From Mucilaginibacter sp. (GTDB lineage: Bacteria; Bacteroidota; Bacteroidia; Sphingobacteriales; Sphingobacteriaceae): a DNA stretch of 64,000 nt. Within the stretch, counting starts at the first letter, position 1. Each line of letters starts with the position of its first letter. The notes under the pieces are model-generated. The model did not search any database. It was given only the letters and a program-made list of their open reading frames with translations, and was not told the origin of the DNA. A program made the position numbers and the translations under genes. Location: positions 124,001 through 188,000 of the forward strand of contig JARLHA010000034.1 in NCBI GenBank assembly GCA_031292485.1, read 5' to 3'. Shown in pieces: positions 51,146-59,474 of the stretch.

Positions 51146-52807
51146 ATGGAACGCCCAATAATATTTTCAATAGATGATGACCCGCAGGTGTTGCGTGCGA
51201 TAAGCCGCGACCTGCGAACGATGTATGGAAAGGAGTTTAAAATTTTGAGTACAACATCGGCTAATGAAGCGCTGGATACTTTGACTGACCTGAAAAACAG
51301 TTCGGATGTGGTGGCGCTGTTCGTTTGCGACCAGCGTATGCCCGAAATGGAGGGCACTGCCTTTTTGGAAAAAGCAATCAAAATATTCCCTGATGCCAAA
51401 AGAGTTTTGCTTACCGCCTATTCGGATACTGAAGCTGCCATAAAAGCCATCAATGATGTGCGGCTCGATTATTACCTGATGAAGCCATGGGACCCGCCCG
51501 AAGAAAAGCTGTACCCGGTTTTAAACGATCTTTTGGATGACTGGCAGGGCAGCTATATCCCCGAGTTTAAAGGTATAAAAGTAGTTGGCTACCAGTTTTC
51601 GCCACAATCGCACATGATCAAAGATTACCTGGCCAGCAACCTGATCCCCTACCGGTGGTTTGATGTTGACAAAAACCCGGAGGCCCGGCAAAAATTAGCG
51701 CTTAACAAAATAAGTGAGGATAAACTGCCTTTAATTGTTTATGAAGACGGTAGCCACGCCTGCCAGCCCACTATCCGGCAGATTGCCGAAAAGGTGGGTA
51801 AAAACCCGCAGATCACCAACGAAATTTATGATGTAGTGATCGTAGGGGCTGGCCCGGCTGGCCTTGCCGCAGCAGTTTACGGCGCATCAGAAGGATTGAA
51901 AACGTTATTGATAGAGCGGAAAGCGCCGGGCGGCCAGGCAGGTTCAAGCTCCAGGATCGAGAATTACCTTGGCTTCCCCGCAGGCCTTAGCGGCGCTGAC
52001 CTTACCCGGCGGGCCATCAGCCAGGCCTTGCGTTTAGGCGCCGAGTTTTTATCGCCGCAATCGGTAAGCGATATCACCCAAAAAGATGGTTATAAAACCA
52101 TCATCCTGGAAGACGGGCCCGATATCATCAGCCGCACCGTAATTATCACTACCGGTGTTGATTACCGGAAACTGGAAGTAAAAGGCATTGAGCATTTTAC
52201 CGGTGCCGGCGTTTATTACGGCGCCGCCATGACGGAAGCTGCTGCCTGTAAAGACAAAGATGTGTTCATCATCGGCGGCGGGAATTCTGCCGGGCAGTCG
52301 GCAGTATACCTTTCAAAATATGCCAAACAGGTTTCTATCATTATCCGCAAGGACAGTTTGAGTTACACGATGTCGGCTTACCTGATCACGCAGATTGAGA
52401 ATATCCCGAATATACAGGTGATTACCGACACGGAGATATCGGAAGCCCACGGCATCAACTGTCTTGATAAATTAACGCTCATCAATGTAAAAACAAAAGA
52501 GACCGTGACTAAAGAGGCCGTTGCGCTATATGTATTTATTGGCGCCAAACCTTATACCGACTGGATAAAATTGGACATTATCCGCGATGAAAAGGGCTTT
52601 ATTGAAACCGGGCGGGAATTGAGGCGCTACGACAATTTTGCCAAAATATGGAAAATGAACCGCGACCCGTTTTTACTGGAAACCAGCTGTAAAGGTATTT
52701 TTGCCGCCGGCGATGTACGCTCAGGGGCGATGAACCGGGTGGCTTCAGCTGTTGGTGAAGGCTCCATGGCGATAAGCTTTGTGCATAAGTATTTAGCGGA
52801 GGTGTAG
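51146..52807 (+). CDS. receiver domain fused to Cys-less thioredoxin-reductase-like flavoprotein
   Basis: 553 residues in three parts. Residues 1-125 are a receiver: D10-D12, phospho-acceptor D62 (VCDQRMPEMEG), T90 and K113 (MKPW). Residues about 143-220 look like a glutaredoxin/thioredoxin fold (GYQFSPQSHMIKDYL ... KLPLIVYEDG) with SPQS where a CPYC motif would be. Residues about 227-553 are a thioredoxin-reductase-type FAD/NAD(P)H domain: VGAGPAGLAAAVYG, IIGGGNSAGQSAVYL, IFAAGDVRSGAMNR. The CxxC of the reductase is replaced (GVYYGAAMTEA, about 355-365), so classical disulfide transfer is not expected. I infer phosphorylation-gated flavin oxidoreductase or redox-sensing output of the upstream kinase. 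Confidence 0.9.
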   Translation: MERPIIFSIDDDPQVLRAISRDLRTMYGKEFKILSTTSANEALDTLTDLKNSSDVVALFVCDQRMPEMEGTAFLEKAIKIFPDAKRVLLTAYSDTEAAIKAINDVRLDYYLMKPWDPPEEKLYPVLNDLLDDWQGSYIPEFKGIKVVGYQFSPQSHMIKDYLASNLIPYRWFDVDKNPEARQKLALNKISEDKLPLIVYEDGSHACQPTIRQIAEKVGKNPQITNEIYDVVIVGAGPAGLAAAVYGASEGLKTLLIERKAPGGQAGSSSRIENYLGFPAGLSGADLTRRAISQALRLGAEFLSPQSVSDITQKDGYKTIILEDGPDIISRTVIITTGVDYRKLEVKGIEHFTGAGVYYGAAMTEAAACKDKDVFIIGGGNSAGQSAVYLSKYAKQVSIIIRKDSLSYTMSAYLITQIENIPNIQVITDTEISEAHGINCLDKLTLINVKTKETVTKEAVALYVFIGAKPYTDWIKLDIIRDEKGFIETGRELRRYDNFAKIWKMNRDPFLLETSCKGIFAAGDVRSGAMNRVASAVGEGSMAISFVHKYLAEV

Positions 52808-52818
52808 ATAAAAGGGAA

Positions 52819-52890
52819 TGTCACCCTGAGCCTGTCGAAGGGCGCGCGTAAAGGCCTTTGCCCGCATGCTTCGAGAACTTCAGCATGACA
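52819..52890. repeat. REP-like imperfect palindrome
   Basis: TGTCACCCTGAG...GTCGAAG pairs with CTTCGAGAAC...CAGCATGACA. This sequence type is a widespread dispersed bacterial repeat. It lies 31 bp left of the insertion sequence. Confidence 0.6.
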
Positions 52891-52920
52891 CCTTCTATTT
52901 TTGGGTAATATATAGGATTT

Positions 52921-54217
52921 CATAACTGTCCACTTAAAACAAGCTGAGTGACAGTTGGTTATACTTTAGTTCTTTGACATCTTTGTAGTCTATTCTTTTA
53001 AGTAGTTCATTTACAGGAGTTTTATCAAGTAAGGATATGCTGATTACCTGTAGCATTTCGTAGGTTGAACGGCCGGTTTTCAAGTCTTCGGCAACTATTG
53101 CCACGAGACAGTATGCGATAATTGCCGAGTAAAGCTGGATACGAACCGCATTTTCAGAAGTTCCCCAAAAGGACTTGATCTTCAAATGCTGCTTTATCCA
53201 TTTAAAGAACAACTCTATTTGCCAGCGATTTTTATAAAGAAGCGCTACTTGTACCGCTGTTACTTCCATATTATTGGTCAGAAAAACGAATGTTCTGTCG
53301 CTCTCCTTGTCGTAATACTTTACCCTTCGCAGTTTTTCAGGGTAACCTTTGGCAGTGTAAAAGCCGGTCAATCTTCCTGTCTGGTCGCATAGTACTCCTG
53401 TGGATTTATCAACTTTGGCGGAATATATCCTGCGATATTTCAGGCTTGATTTAGCCCGGATCACAAAGTAAGCCTTTCTTTGGGTAATGGTATATAGCCT
53501 GGAAAAGTCAACATAGCCGCGGTCAAAAATATAGTAGGCACCTTCTTCATAGGTGATATGATCCATAGCATTCACATCGTTTACCGAAGCTGAAGTGATG
53601 TGTATAAAGGCTGGTATCTGGGTAGTAATGTCAAAAAGCGTATGAATTTTTATTCCACCTTTGGCTTTACGAAACTTTGCCCACCAGAATACACTTAGGC
53701 AGAGATCGATGGTAGATGAATCAAACGCATATATCTTGCCTTTTATCTCAAAATCTTCATTAGCACGTTTATTCCGGGCGATGGCGATCAAGTGATAAGC
53801 AAACTCCTCGAATATCTTGCTGTTCCGATTCTCGTTGGCTTTAGCAAGATTGCTTCGGGTGACGCTTTTTCCAAGACCTAAATGATATGATTTTTTACTA
53901 TGGGCTTCCAAGGTAATGATCAGATCGCGTAAGCTATCCCGGCTGGTAAGTTGACCAAACAGCATACAGAGCAACTGGTTCCAGCACGAAAAGTGCCTTA
54001 CATACTTGTCGCCCTCATATTTGTTTACAATCCCGTCAAATACACGCTGCGGAAGAAACTCTGATAACTGCGAGAAAACATATTTGCCTTGATTCATATT
54101 ATGCCGGTTGACCGACTAACGTAATCAATTCAAATCGTCACGCAACAAATAAGCCTTTAACTAATAGACTATCAATGATTTCAAAGAACAATTTTTATTT
54201 TTTAATGGACACTAATG
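52921..54217 (-). mobile_element. intact IS4-family insertion sequence with 9-bp target duplication
   Basis: 1297 bp. The left end CATAACTGTCCACTTAAAA and the right end (inverted) CATTAGTGTCCATTAAAAA match at 15 of 19 positions. The element is bounded by exact ATAGGATTT repeats at 52912-52920 and 54218-54226. One full-length transposase fills it. Exact duplications and an open frame point to recent insertion. Confidence 0.9.
52934..54097 (-). CDS. IS4-family DDE transposase
   Basis: 387 residues, full length and uninterrupted. The N-terminal part has the DUF4372-type start (SQLSEFLPQRVFDGIVNKYEGDKYVRHFSCWNQLLCMLFGQLTSRDSLRDL). Catalytic residues are D126 (YAFDSSTIDL), D192 (YIFDRGYVDF) and E295 in the Y-(2)-R-(3)-E-(6)-K signature YKNRWQIELFFKWIKQ. 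It cuts and joins the element ends at the terminal repeats described for the surrounding element. The stop codon lies 13 bp inside the left end. Confidence 0.95.
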   Translation of the reverse strand: MNQGKYVFSQLSEFLPQRVFDGIVNKYEGDKYVRHFSCWNQLLCMLFGQLTSRDSLRDLIITLEAHSKKSYHLGLGKSVTRSNLAKANENRNSKIFEEFAYHLIAIARNKRANEDFEIKGKIYAFDSSTIDLCLSVFWWAKFRKAKGGIKIHTLFDITTQIPAFIHITSASVNDVNAMDHITYEEGAYYIFDRGYVDFSRLYTITQRKAYFVIRAKSSLKYRRIYSAKVDKSTGVLCDQTGRLTGFYTAKGYPEKLRRVKYYDKESDRTFVFLTNNMEVTAVQVALLYKNRWQIELFFKWIKQHLKIKSFWGTSENAVRIQLYSAIIAYCLVAIVAEDLKTGRSTYEMLQVISISLLDKTPVNELLKRIDYKDVKELKYNQLSLSLF

Positions 54218-54302
54218 ATAGGATTTAAGGGATAGTGTCATATCAACCATAAATTGACCAATCGTCAATCTACAAGTTCATTGAACGCAAAAAGCACAAA
54301 AA

Positions 54303-54397
54303 GGGTTTACAAAAGGTTTCCACTTTTAAGGGTTTACATTTTGTAAATATCTAATAATGAGTTATTTACATGCTTACTCATTAAAATAGGGTTTACA
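54303..54397. repeat. three direct GGGTTTACA repeats
   Basis: Copies at 54303-54311, 54330-54338 and 54389-54397, all in the same direction, in an AT-rich stretch right of the insertion sequence. There are no other copies in register. They may be regulatory or iteron-like remnants. Confidence 0.4.
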
Positions 54398-54497
54398 CTA
54401 TTTTACATAACCTCCTCCCGGTATTTTTAAGCTGTTTTGATAAAGCCTGAACGTCAATTTATTAATTACATGACAATAGAGATGTTCAATGGAACTC

Positions 54498-54779
54498 TTA
54501 CTTATTACTGTAATGGCCCATCGCAGAAACAACAAAAACCGTTACAATGTCTTCGTCAACTTTGTAGATCATTCTGTCTTTTTGGTTTATTTTTCTCGAC
54601 CAAAATCCAGAAAGTTCATATCTCAATGGTTCTGGGTTCCCGATTCCGGAATAAGGGGTTTCGGTAAGCTCTATCAGGATTTTTTCAATTTTTTTTATAC
54701 TTCCCTTATCGCCTGATTTAAGATGCAGTTTGAGATGTTTTTCAGCAAGTTCTTCTATTTTGAGTTTAAACTGCCCCAT
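54498..54779 (-). CDS. YoeB/Txe-family toxin
   Basis: 93 residues. ETPYSGIGNPEPLRYELSGFWSRKINQKDRMIYKVDEDIVTVFVVSAMGHY is the conserved C-terminal half of YoeB-type mRNA interferases: GIGNPEPL, LSGFWSRKI, DRMIY, and a final His-Tyr. It cleaves translated mRNA on the ribosome. The start codon overlaps the antitoxin gene by 25 bases. The toxin is unusual in pairing with a DUF2683-type rather than a YefM antitoxin. Confidence 0.9.
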   Translation of the reverse strand: MGQFKLKIEELAEKHLKLHLKSGDKGSIKKIEKILIELTETPYSGIGNPEPLRYELSGFWSRKINQKDRMIYKVDEDIVTVFVVSAMGHYSNK

Positions 54780-54952
54780 ATATCATTAGGATCAAGTTCT
54801 TTGTAATTTCCTCTTTTTTCGGCTTTTTTTACCATCGCTACAAAAGCTGGATCGTACCGACTTGTTTCAACGCTTATTTTCCATGCCTTGGCAATAGCCT
54901 TTAAAGCTTGTACCTGTTCTTTATTTTGAGGGTGCATGATCAAAGTTTCCAT
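54755..54952 (-). CDS. antitoxin, DUF2683-like
   Basis: 65 residues from the ATG at 54952; a TTG two codons upstream is less likely. The start METLIMHPQNKEQVQALKAIAKAWKI matches small DUF2683-type antitoxins of Bacteroidota that partner RelE/YoeB-fold toxins. The acidic C-terminus (KELDPNDIWGSLNSK) is the likely toxin-binding arm. The gene overlaps the toxin gene by 25 bases, which favours tight coupling. Confidence 0.8.
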   Translation of the reverse strand: METLIMHPQNKEQVQALKAIAKAWKISVETSRYDPAFVAMVKKAEKRGNYKELDPNDIWGSLNSK

Positions 54953-55025
54953 ACACAAACTTACTTAATTAAAATTTAAAAGCGATCTGATGGATATTTT
55001 GGTAGTGTCTCAGTTTGAATTTATT

Positions 55026-55415
55026 TTATTTTTCATAAGAGGTTGTTGTCACAAAACAAACACCTTTGATTTTGTCGACTACAATCGTCACCCTTAGTGT
55101 TTCCTTATTATCTATCCACGTATTATCATTTATCTTTTTGTAAGAATCAGTTGTCATCTTTTCCACGATTGCAGACATATATTTTAAAGGCATAACACTT
55201 ATAGATTTATAACAAATGTTATTCTTGTAGTCGAAAATCGCTTGCATACCTTGTGTAAAAACTAAAGTGTCACTATTGTCTCCTGTTAATAGTTTAAAAT
55301 TAGGATTTGATTGGATGATTTTGCGAATATCTTCTTTTGATTCTCCAATAGTATTTTGTGCCATTAAACAAATTGGAAATAACATTACAGTTAATAGGAT
55401 TAGTAATTTTCTCAT
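55026..55415 (-). CDS. small secreted hypothetical protein
   Basis: 129 residues, AT-rich, with a clear signal peptide (MRKLLILLTVMLFPICLMAQ). The mature part is a mixed alpha/beta domain of about 107 residues with two cysteines and no known motif. It lies upstream of, and on the same strand as, the toxin pair, but the gap of 74 bases and the signal peptide argue against involvement. Function unknown. Confidence 0.6.
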   Translation of the reverse strand: MRKLLILLTVMLFPICLMAQNTIGESKEDIRKIIQSNPNFKLLTGDNSDTLVFTQGMQAIFDYKNNICYKSISVMPLKYMSAIVEKMTTDSYKKINDNTWIDNKETLRVTIVVDKIKGVCFVTTTSYEK

Positions 55416-55434
55416 TTTGATTTAATAATAAAAA

Positions 55435-55455
55435 AAGCCACCTGTGAGGTGGCTT
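55435..55455 (-). terminator. terminator of the propeller-phosphoesterase gene
   Basis: The stem AAGCCACCT/AGGTGGCTT is followed on the minus strand by TTTTTTATTATT. Confidence 0.85.
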
Positions 55456-55503
55456 AAATGTATGCATAAGTTATTTTAAATCAATCTGCGAGCCTTATTT
55501 TAT

Positions 55504-57936
55504 TCAATCATCATCCTTCTTCTTCTTTTCCAGAATCACAAAGGCGCTGCGTTTTGGTGCGGGTAAAACGGCGTTTTCGCCTTTTACATATTTCCATATC
55601 ACCTCATTCAGGTCGAGGTCAGGAACAGCATCTTCTTTGGCTAAATTAAAGAATTGCGAACGTTTGCTGCTTTGGTTATCCGCTACATTCCGCTGTTCCA
55701 GGTTAACCTGTGCCGGGAGGGCCTTGTATGGCGACAGGTCGGGTTGATCATTAAAACATTCAAAAAGTGGTACAGCGGCCGCATCGTACTGGCTCATGGG
55801 CGGCAGGTTCAGTATCAGCTCGATGGTGCGCAAAACGCCTGATGTTGAATACATGTTATGGATAACCGCGTTGTGCTTAACATAAGGCCCCGCGACGTAG
55901 ATTGGCGACCTGTGCGCATCAATATGATCCGGGCCATTTTGTGCATCATCCTCTAAAATAAATACAACCGATTCTTTCCAGATCGGGCTTTTGGACAAAT
56001 GTTCAATTAAAAGCCCTACGCCCTGGTCGTTATCAGCAACTGCAGCGATTGGCGAAATAGCGCCTTTATGCTGCCCGCTGGTATGGTCATTGGAGATCCG
56101 GATGGTGCTCAGTTGCGGCACTTTATTTATTTTCACCAGCGAATCAAAATCATGCGCCCATACCTGCTCGCGGTAACGGTCGGTAATGTCCAGATCAAAG
56201 CTTGGCGCTTTAACGCAGTAATGGCCGATTAGTGATTTTATATTCGGTTTATAGTCGTCGGCAAACTCGCCGTAGGTACGGTAGCTTACCCCTGCCCTCT
56301 TGCAATAATCCCAGATATAACCATCGCGCGGGTCGCCAATTTTGCGCGTTCCTTCTGAATCATAATTACCGCCGCGACCACCGTAACTGGTGGGCCATGT
56401 TTTTTCGATAAAATCGGTGGCGTATGCAGCAGTACTCCAGTTATGTCCATCAGCACTTACCTCGGCATCTACATAAAAATTATCAAGCAAAACAAAATTG
56501 CTTACAAGGGCATGTTCGTTCGGGGTAACCTTTTCGCCAAAAATGCATAACGAAGTATCGCCATTTCCTTGCTGTACATCCCCCAAAACCTGGTCATAAG
56601 TGCGGTTTTCTTTAATGATGTAAAATACGTGTTTAATGGGCGATGCCTGGCCACGTTTCCGTGGTATCGGGTTGCCCTCAATACCAGCCGCAAGCGCTGA
56701 AACCTTATTATTAAAAGGGGTATTGGCGTACACCTCCCCGGTATATTTTTTTAACTGATCTGCCTTCGGCGCATCAATAAACGATAACGTACCTTTAAAT
56801 AAACCGCCGATATACTGTTCGCCCCTTGTGGTAGGCGCTTTTTTGTAACCACTGTTGTCAACTTTTTTAACAGGCTGCGGCCCCTGCGGATTAGCCATAC
56901 TGGTAAAACCCTTGCCATTGGCCACTAATATTTTATTGCCTAAAGTACGCACATAGGTTGGGTACCAGCCTACCGGGATAAAGCCTAAACTATGGCTGCC
57001 TCCGGGTTGGCTTACATCAAATACGGCGAGGCAATTGTTGTCAGCGTTGGCGATATACAAGGTTTTCTGATCGGTAGACAGGGCCAGCCCATTGCTGGTT
57101 GAACCGGTTAATTTGGTGGGATAAAGCGCTGTCGATATTACTTCTATCGTCTTTTTTGTAAGGGTGTTGATCACCGAAACCGAATTATCATTCGCGTTAG
57201 CAACAAATAATACTTCGCCGGTTTTATTTAACAGCAATTCATTCGGGTGGCTGCCGGCTGCAATACTATTTATACTCCCGTTATGCGTATTATAACAGGT
57301 CACTTCCGATCCGCCCCAAATAGAAATGTATAGGGTACTTTCATCAGGAGAAAGGATACAGCTATAGGCCTCCGCCGCCAGTTTTACGCGTTTTATTATT
57401 TTCCGGCTTGCCGGATCTATCACGTATAAGGCACTGTCCTCCTTGGTTACCGAATACAGCCTGGTATTAGCTTTATTTACAGTGATACCCGTAGTGCATA
57501 TCTTATTATCCGGCCAGGGTTTACCCAATTTGATGGTATCCGCCTTGCCAATTTTATTGTTTTGGATATGAAAAGCCATAATCCAGTTGTCGTTGCCGCC
57601 ACCGGCATACAACGTCCTCTCATCATGGCTAAAGGCCAGCCCGTACCATGCTTTCCGCACTATTCGTTCATCCAGCTGTTTTTCACTTTTTGGGTCGATC
57701 AATTGAATGGACTGTGTGCTTTCGCCGTTGTTGGTAACTGCCAGTAATTTCCCTGACGGGGATAACTGCATATTAAGCGGCAGATCTCCCAGTTGCAAAG
57801 CACGCCCCGCGGGGCTAAGTTTCCAGCCATTAGGTAATAATACCTGCCCGGTTTGTTGAATTTTGCCGGGTAACTGGGCGTATGATACAACGGTGATTAA
57901 ACAAGCAATAATTAATAATGGGAGCTTTAGTTTCAT
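55504..57936 (-). CDS. exported YVTN beta-propeller fused to phosphoesterase domain
   Basis: 810 residues with a signal peptide (ending SYAQ, about 20). Residues about 35-350 form a YVTN-type propeller (repeats such as SPSGKLLAVTNNGESTQSIQLIDP, SPDESTLYISIWGGSEVTCYN). Residues about 430-790 form a phosphoesterase domain of the phospholipase C / acid phosphatase group: HVFYIIKENRTYDQVLGD, VLLDNFYVDAEVSADGHNWSTAAY, FVLEDDAQNG-like FILEDDAQNGPDHIDAHRSP. The propeller-phosphoesterase fusion is common in Bacteroidota; the substrate (phospholipid or phosphodiester) is unknown. It is monocistronic and ends in a strong terminator. Confidence 0.88.
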   Translation of the reverse strand: MKLKLPLLIIACLITVVSYAQLPGKIQQTGQVLLPNGWKLSPAGRALQLGDLPLNMQLSPSGKLLAVTNNGESTQSIQLIDPKSEKQLDERIVRKAWYGLAFSHDERTLYAGGGNDNWIMAFHIQNNKIGKADTIKLGKPWPDNKICTTGITVNKANTRLYSVTKEDSALYVIDPASRKIIKRVKLAAEAYSCILSPDESTLYISIWGGSEVTCYNTHNGSINSIAAGSHPNELLLNKTGEVLFVANANDNSVSVINTLTKKTIEVISTALYPTKLTGSTSNGLALSTDQKTLYIANADNNCLAVFDVSQPGGSHSLGFIPVGWYPTYVRTLGNKILVANGKGFTSMANPQGPQPVKKVDNSGYKKAPTTRGEQYIGGLFKGTLSFIDAPKADQLKKYTGEVYANTPFNNKVSALAAGIEGNPIPRKRGQASPIKHVFYIIKENRTYDQVLGDVQQGNGDTSLCIFGEKVTPNEHALVSNFVLLDNFYVDAEVSADGHNWSTAAYATDFIEKTWPTSYGGRGGNYDSEGTRKIGDPRDGYIWDYCKRAGVSYRTYGEFADDYKPNIKSLIGHYCVKAPSFDLDITDRYREQVWAHDFDSLVKINKVPQLSTIRISNDHTSGQHKGAISPIAAVADNDQGVGLLIEHLSKSPIWKESVVFILEDDAQNGPDHIDAHRSPIYVAGPYVKHNAVIHNMYSTSGVLRTIELILNLPPMSQYDAAAVPLFECFNDQPDLSPYKALPAQVNLEQRNVADNQSSKRSQFFNLAKEDAVPDLDLNEVIWKYVKGENAVLPAPKRSAFVILEKKKKDDD

Positions 57937-58007
57937 GACGGTGATTTGATGATCAAAAGTAGTGATTGCTTTTGAAGGATGTTACCGGTTAACAAAAACT
58001 TAATGTT

Positions 58008-58131
58008 AATTTGAAAATTTGAAGATTTGGTAATTTGAAAATGATAAAATCAATTTGAAAGCTTGAAGATTTTAATAAATGAAAAGAACCATTCCCATTT
58101 TCAAATTCTCAAATTGCCAAATTTTCAAATT
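58008..58131. repeat. AT-rich palindromic element
   Basis: Arms of 36 bp (58008-58043 and 58096-58131) are imperfect inverted repeats built of AATTTGAAAATTTG units. It fills most of the gap between two minus-strand genes. Such AATTTGAAA-type elements look like dispersed noncoding repeats. Confidence 0.5.
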
Positions 58132-58135
58132 AAAT

Positions 58136-58714
58136 TCACTTCTTCTCTTCAAAAAAATAAATCACCAGCATGCTTGCTTCTGTTGTACCCAGGTTTATGG
58201 GCGTATGGGGCATGCGCCCGTCAAAAAGCATGGAATCACCCTGGTTTAAAACAATTTTCTCTTCTTTAAACTGGTATTCTATCTTTCCGGATAACACATA
58301 TTTATATTCAAATGCATCCGTTTCAACCAATGGTCGTCTGGCATCTGGTTCAAGCGTCAGGATAACAATATCTATGGTTGACTGCGTGATGGATTGGGTA
58401 AATATCCGCTGGTAATGAAAGCCACTGGCATGTTCCTTCTCGAAATGATCATAATCGCTTTTACGTTTAATAATAACGGGCAGGTCGGCAGTGCGGGAAC
58501 GGATATCTTTAAAAAACTCGTTCAGATCGATCTCAAGCGCCTTGATAATTTCAATCAGTACCAATAAGGAAGGAATGGTACGGCTATTTTCAATCTGCGA
58601 AATAAGGCCCTTGCTAACATTGGCCCTGGTGGCCAGTTCCTGCACAGTAATATTCTTTTCGCGCCGCCGCTCTTTGATGCGGTTGCTGATCTGGATCAGT
58701 ACATCTTCTTCCAT
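58136..58714 (-). CDS. XRE-family regulator with C-terminal cupin domain
   Basis: 192 residues. The helix-turn-helix lies at about 10-65 (IKERRREKNITVQELATRANVSKGLISQIENSRTIPSLLVLIEIIKAL). A single cupin_2 domain follows (about 105-185, LEPDARRPLVETDAFEYKYVLSGKIEYQFKEEKIVLNQGDSMLFDGRMPHTPINLG). Such regulators sense a small metabolite through the cupin and often control the adjacent catabolic gene. It is divergent from the PhnZ-like oxygenase with 169 bases between the starts. The gap has two CGTGAAT repeats near 58801 and 58821 that could be operator parts. Confidence 0.88.
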   Translation of the reverse strand: MEEDVLIQISNRIKERRREKNITVQELATRANVSKGLISQIENSRTIPSLLVLIEIIKALEIDLNEFFKDIRSRTADLPVIIKRKSDYDHFEKEHASGFHYQRIFTQSITQSTIDIVILTLEPDARRPLVETDAFEYKYVLSGKIEYQFKEEKIVLNQGDSMLFDGRMPHTPINLGTTEASMLVIYFFEEKK

Positions 58715-58883
58715 TTATCGACAATAGGTTATGGCCGCAAAGTAAACAAATTAATAAATGTCGCAATGCAATATTTTTGTTAATAATAGTTAAAACTGAT
58801 CGTGAATTGAATGACTTAAACGTGAATGATTTTTTAATAATAAAATAACATTCAATAGTTTAATTTGCCCCAAATATATTTTT

Positions 58884-59474
58884 ATGAACCAATCCATCAA
58901 CCCTGAAGCTATTGTAAACGAAGTTTTTTCTCTTTATGAAAAGCATGGCGATGAGGATTATATAGGGGAGCCGGTTTCGCAACTGGAGCATATGTCGCAG
59001 GCGGCCCGGCTTGCCGAAGAAGAAGGGTACGACGATGAAGTGATCCTGGCGGCTTTTTTTCATGATATCGGCCATTTATGCGCCGAAGAGGGTCAAGCCG
59101 AAAGCATGGACGGAATGGGTAATATAGATCATGAAAAATTGGGAGCCGATTATCTCTTAGCGCACGGCTTTTCAGAACGGATAGCCGATTTGGTAAACGC
59201 GCATGTTATTGCCAAGCGTTACCTTACTTACAGGTATGCCGAATATTATAATAAGCTTTCGCCCGCCAGTAAAGTCACCCTCGAATTTCAGGGAGGGATG
59301 ATGAGCCCGGAAGAAGCAGCAGAATTTGAACAAAAGCCAGATCTTGACCTGATCATCCGTTTGCGTTATTGGGATGATATGGCAAAAGATACGGATGTAG
59401 CGGTTAACAATATCGGGCACCTTAAAATGCTGGCGCTTCACCATTTAACCAACCGGGCTGCCAACAAGGTGTAG
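58884..59474 (+). CDS. HD-domain mixed-valent di-iron oxygenase-like protein (PhnZ/TmpB type)
   Basis: 196 residues. Y26 and E29 (DYIGEPVSQLEH), H36, H60-D61 (FFHDIGH), H83 (IDHEKLGADY) and H107 correspond in spacing to the Tyr/Glu gate and metal ligands of PhnZ (Y24, E27, H34, H58-D59, H80, H104). PhnZ oxidatively cleaves 2-amino-1-hydroxyethylphosphonate. Relatives (TmpB, myo-inositol oxygenase-like) use other substrates, and no phnY partner is present here. It is cytosolic, divergent from an XRE-cupin regulator, and followed by a SusCD pair. I infer an alkyl-phosphonate or similar oxygenase; PhnZ itself is not proved. Confidence 0.75.
   Translation: MNQSINPEAIVNEVFSLYEKHGDEDYIGEPVSQLEHMSQAARLAEEEGYDDEVILAAFFHDIGHLCAEEGQAESMDGMGNIDHEKLGADYLLAHGFSERIADLVNAHVIAKRYLTYRYAEYYNKLSPASKVTLEFQGGMMSPEEAAEFEQKPDLDLIIRLRYWDDMAKDTDVAVNNIGHLKMLALHHLTNRAANKV

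Noticed and set aside
50946..51161. 71-residue plus-strand ORF after the kinase
   Set aside because: Low-complexity translation of GATTTCGGAATTCGGATT-type repeats, overlapping the real genes on both sides.
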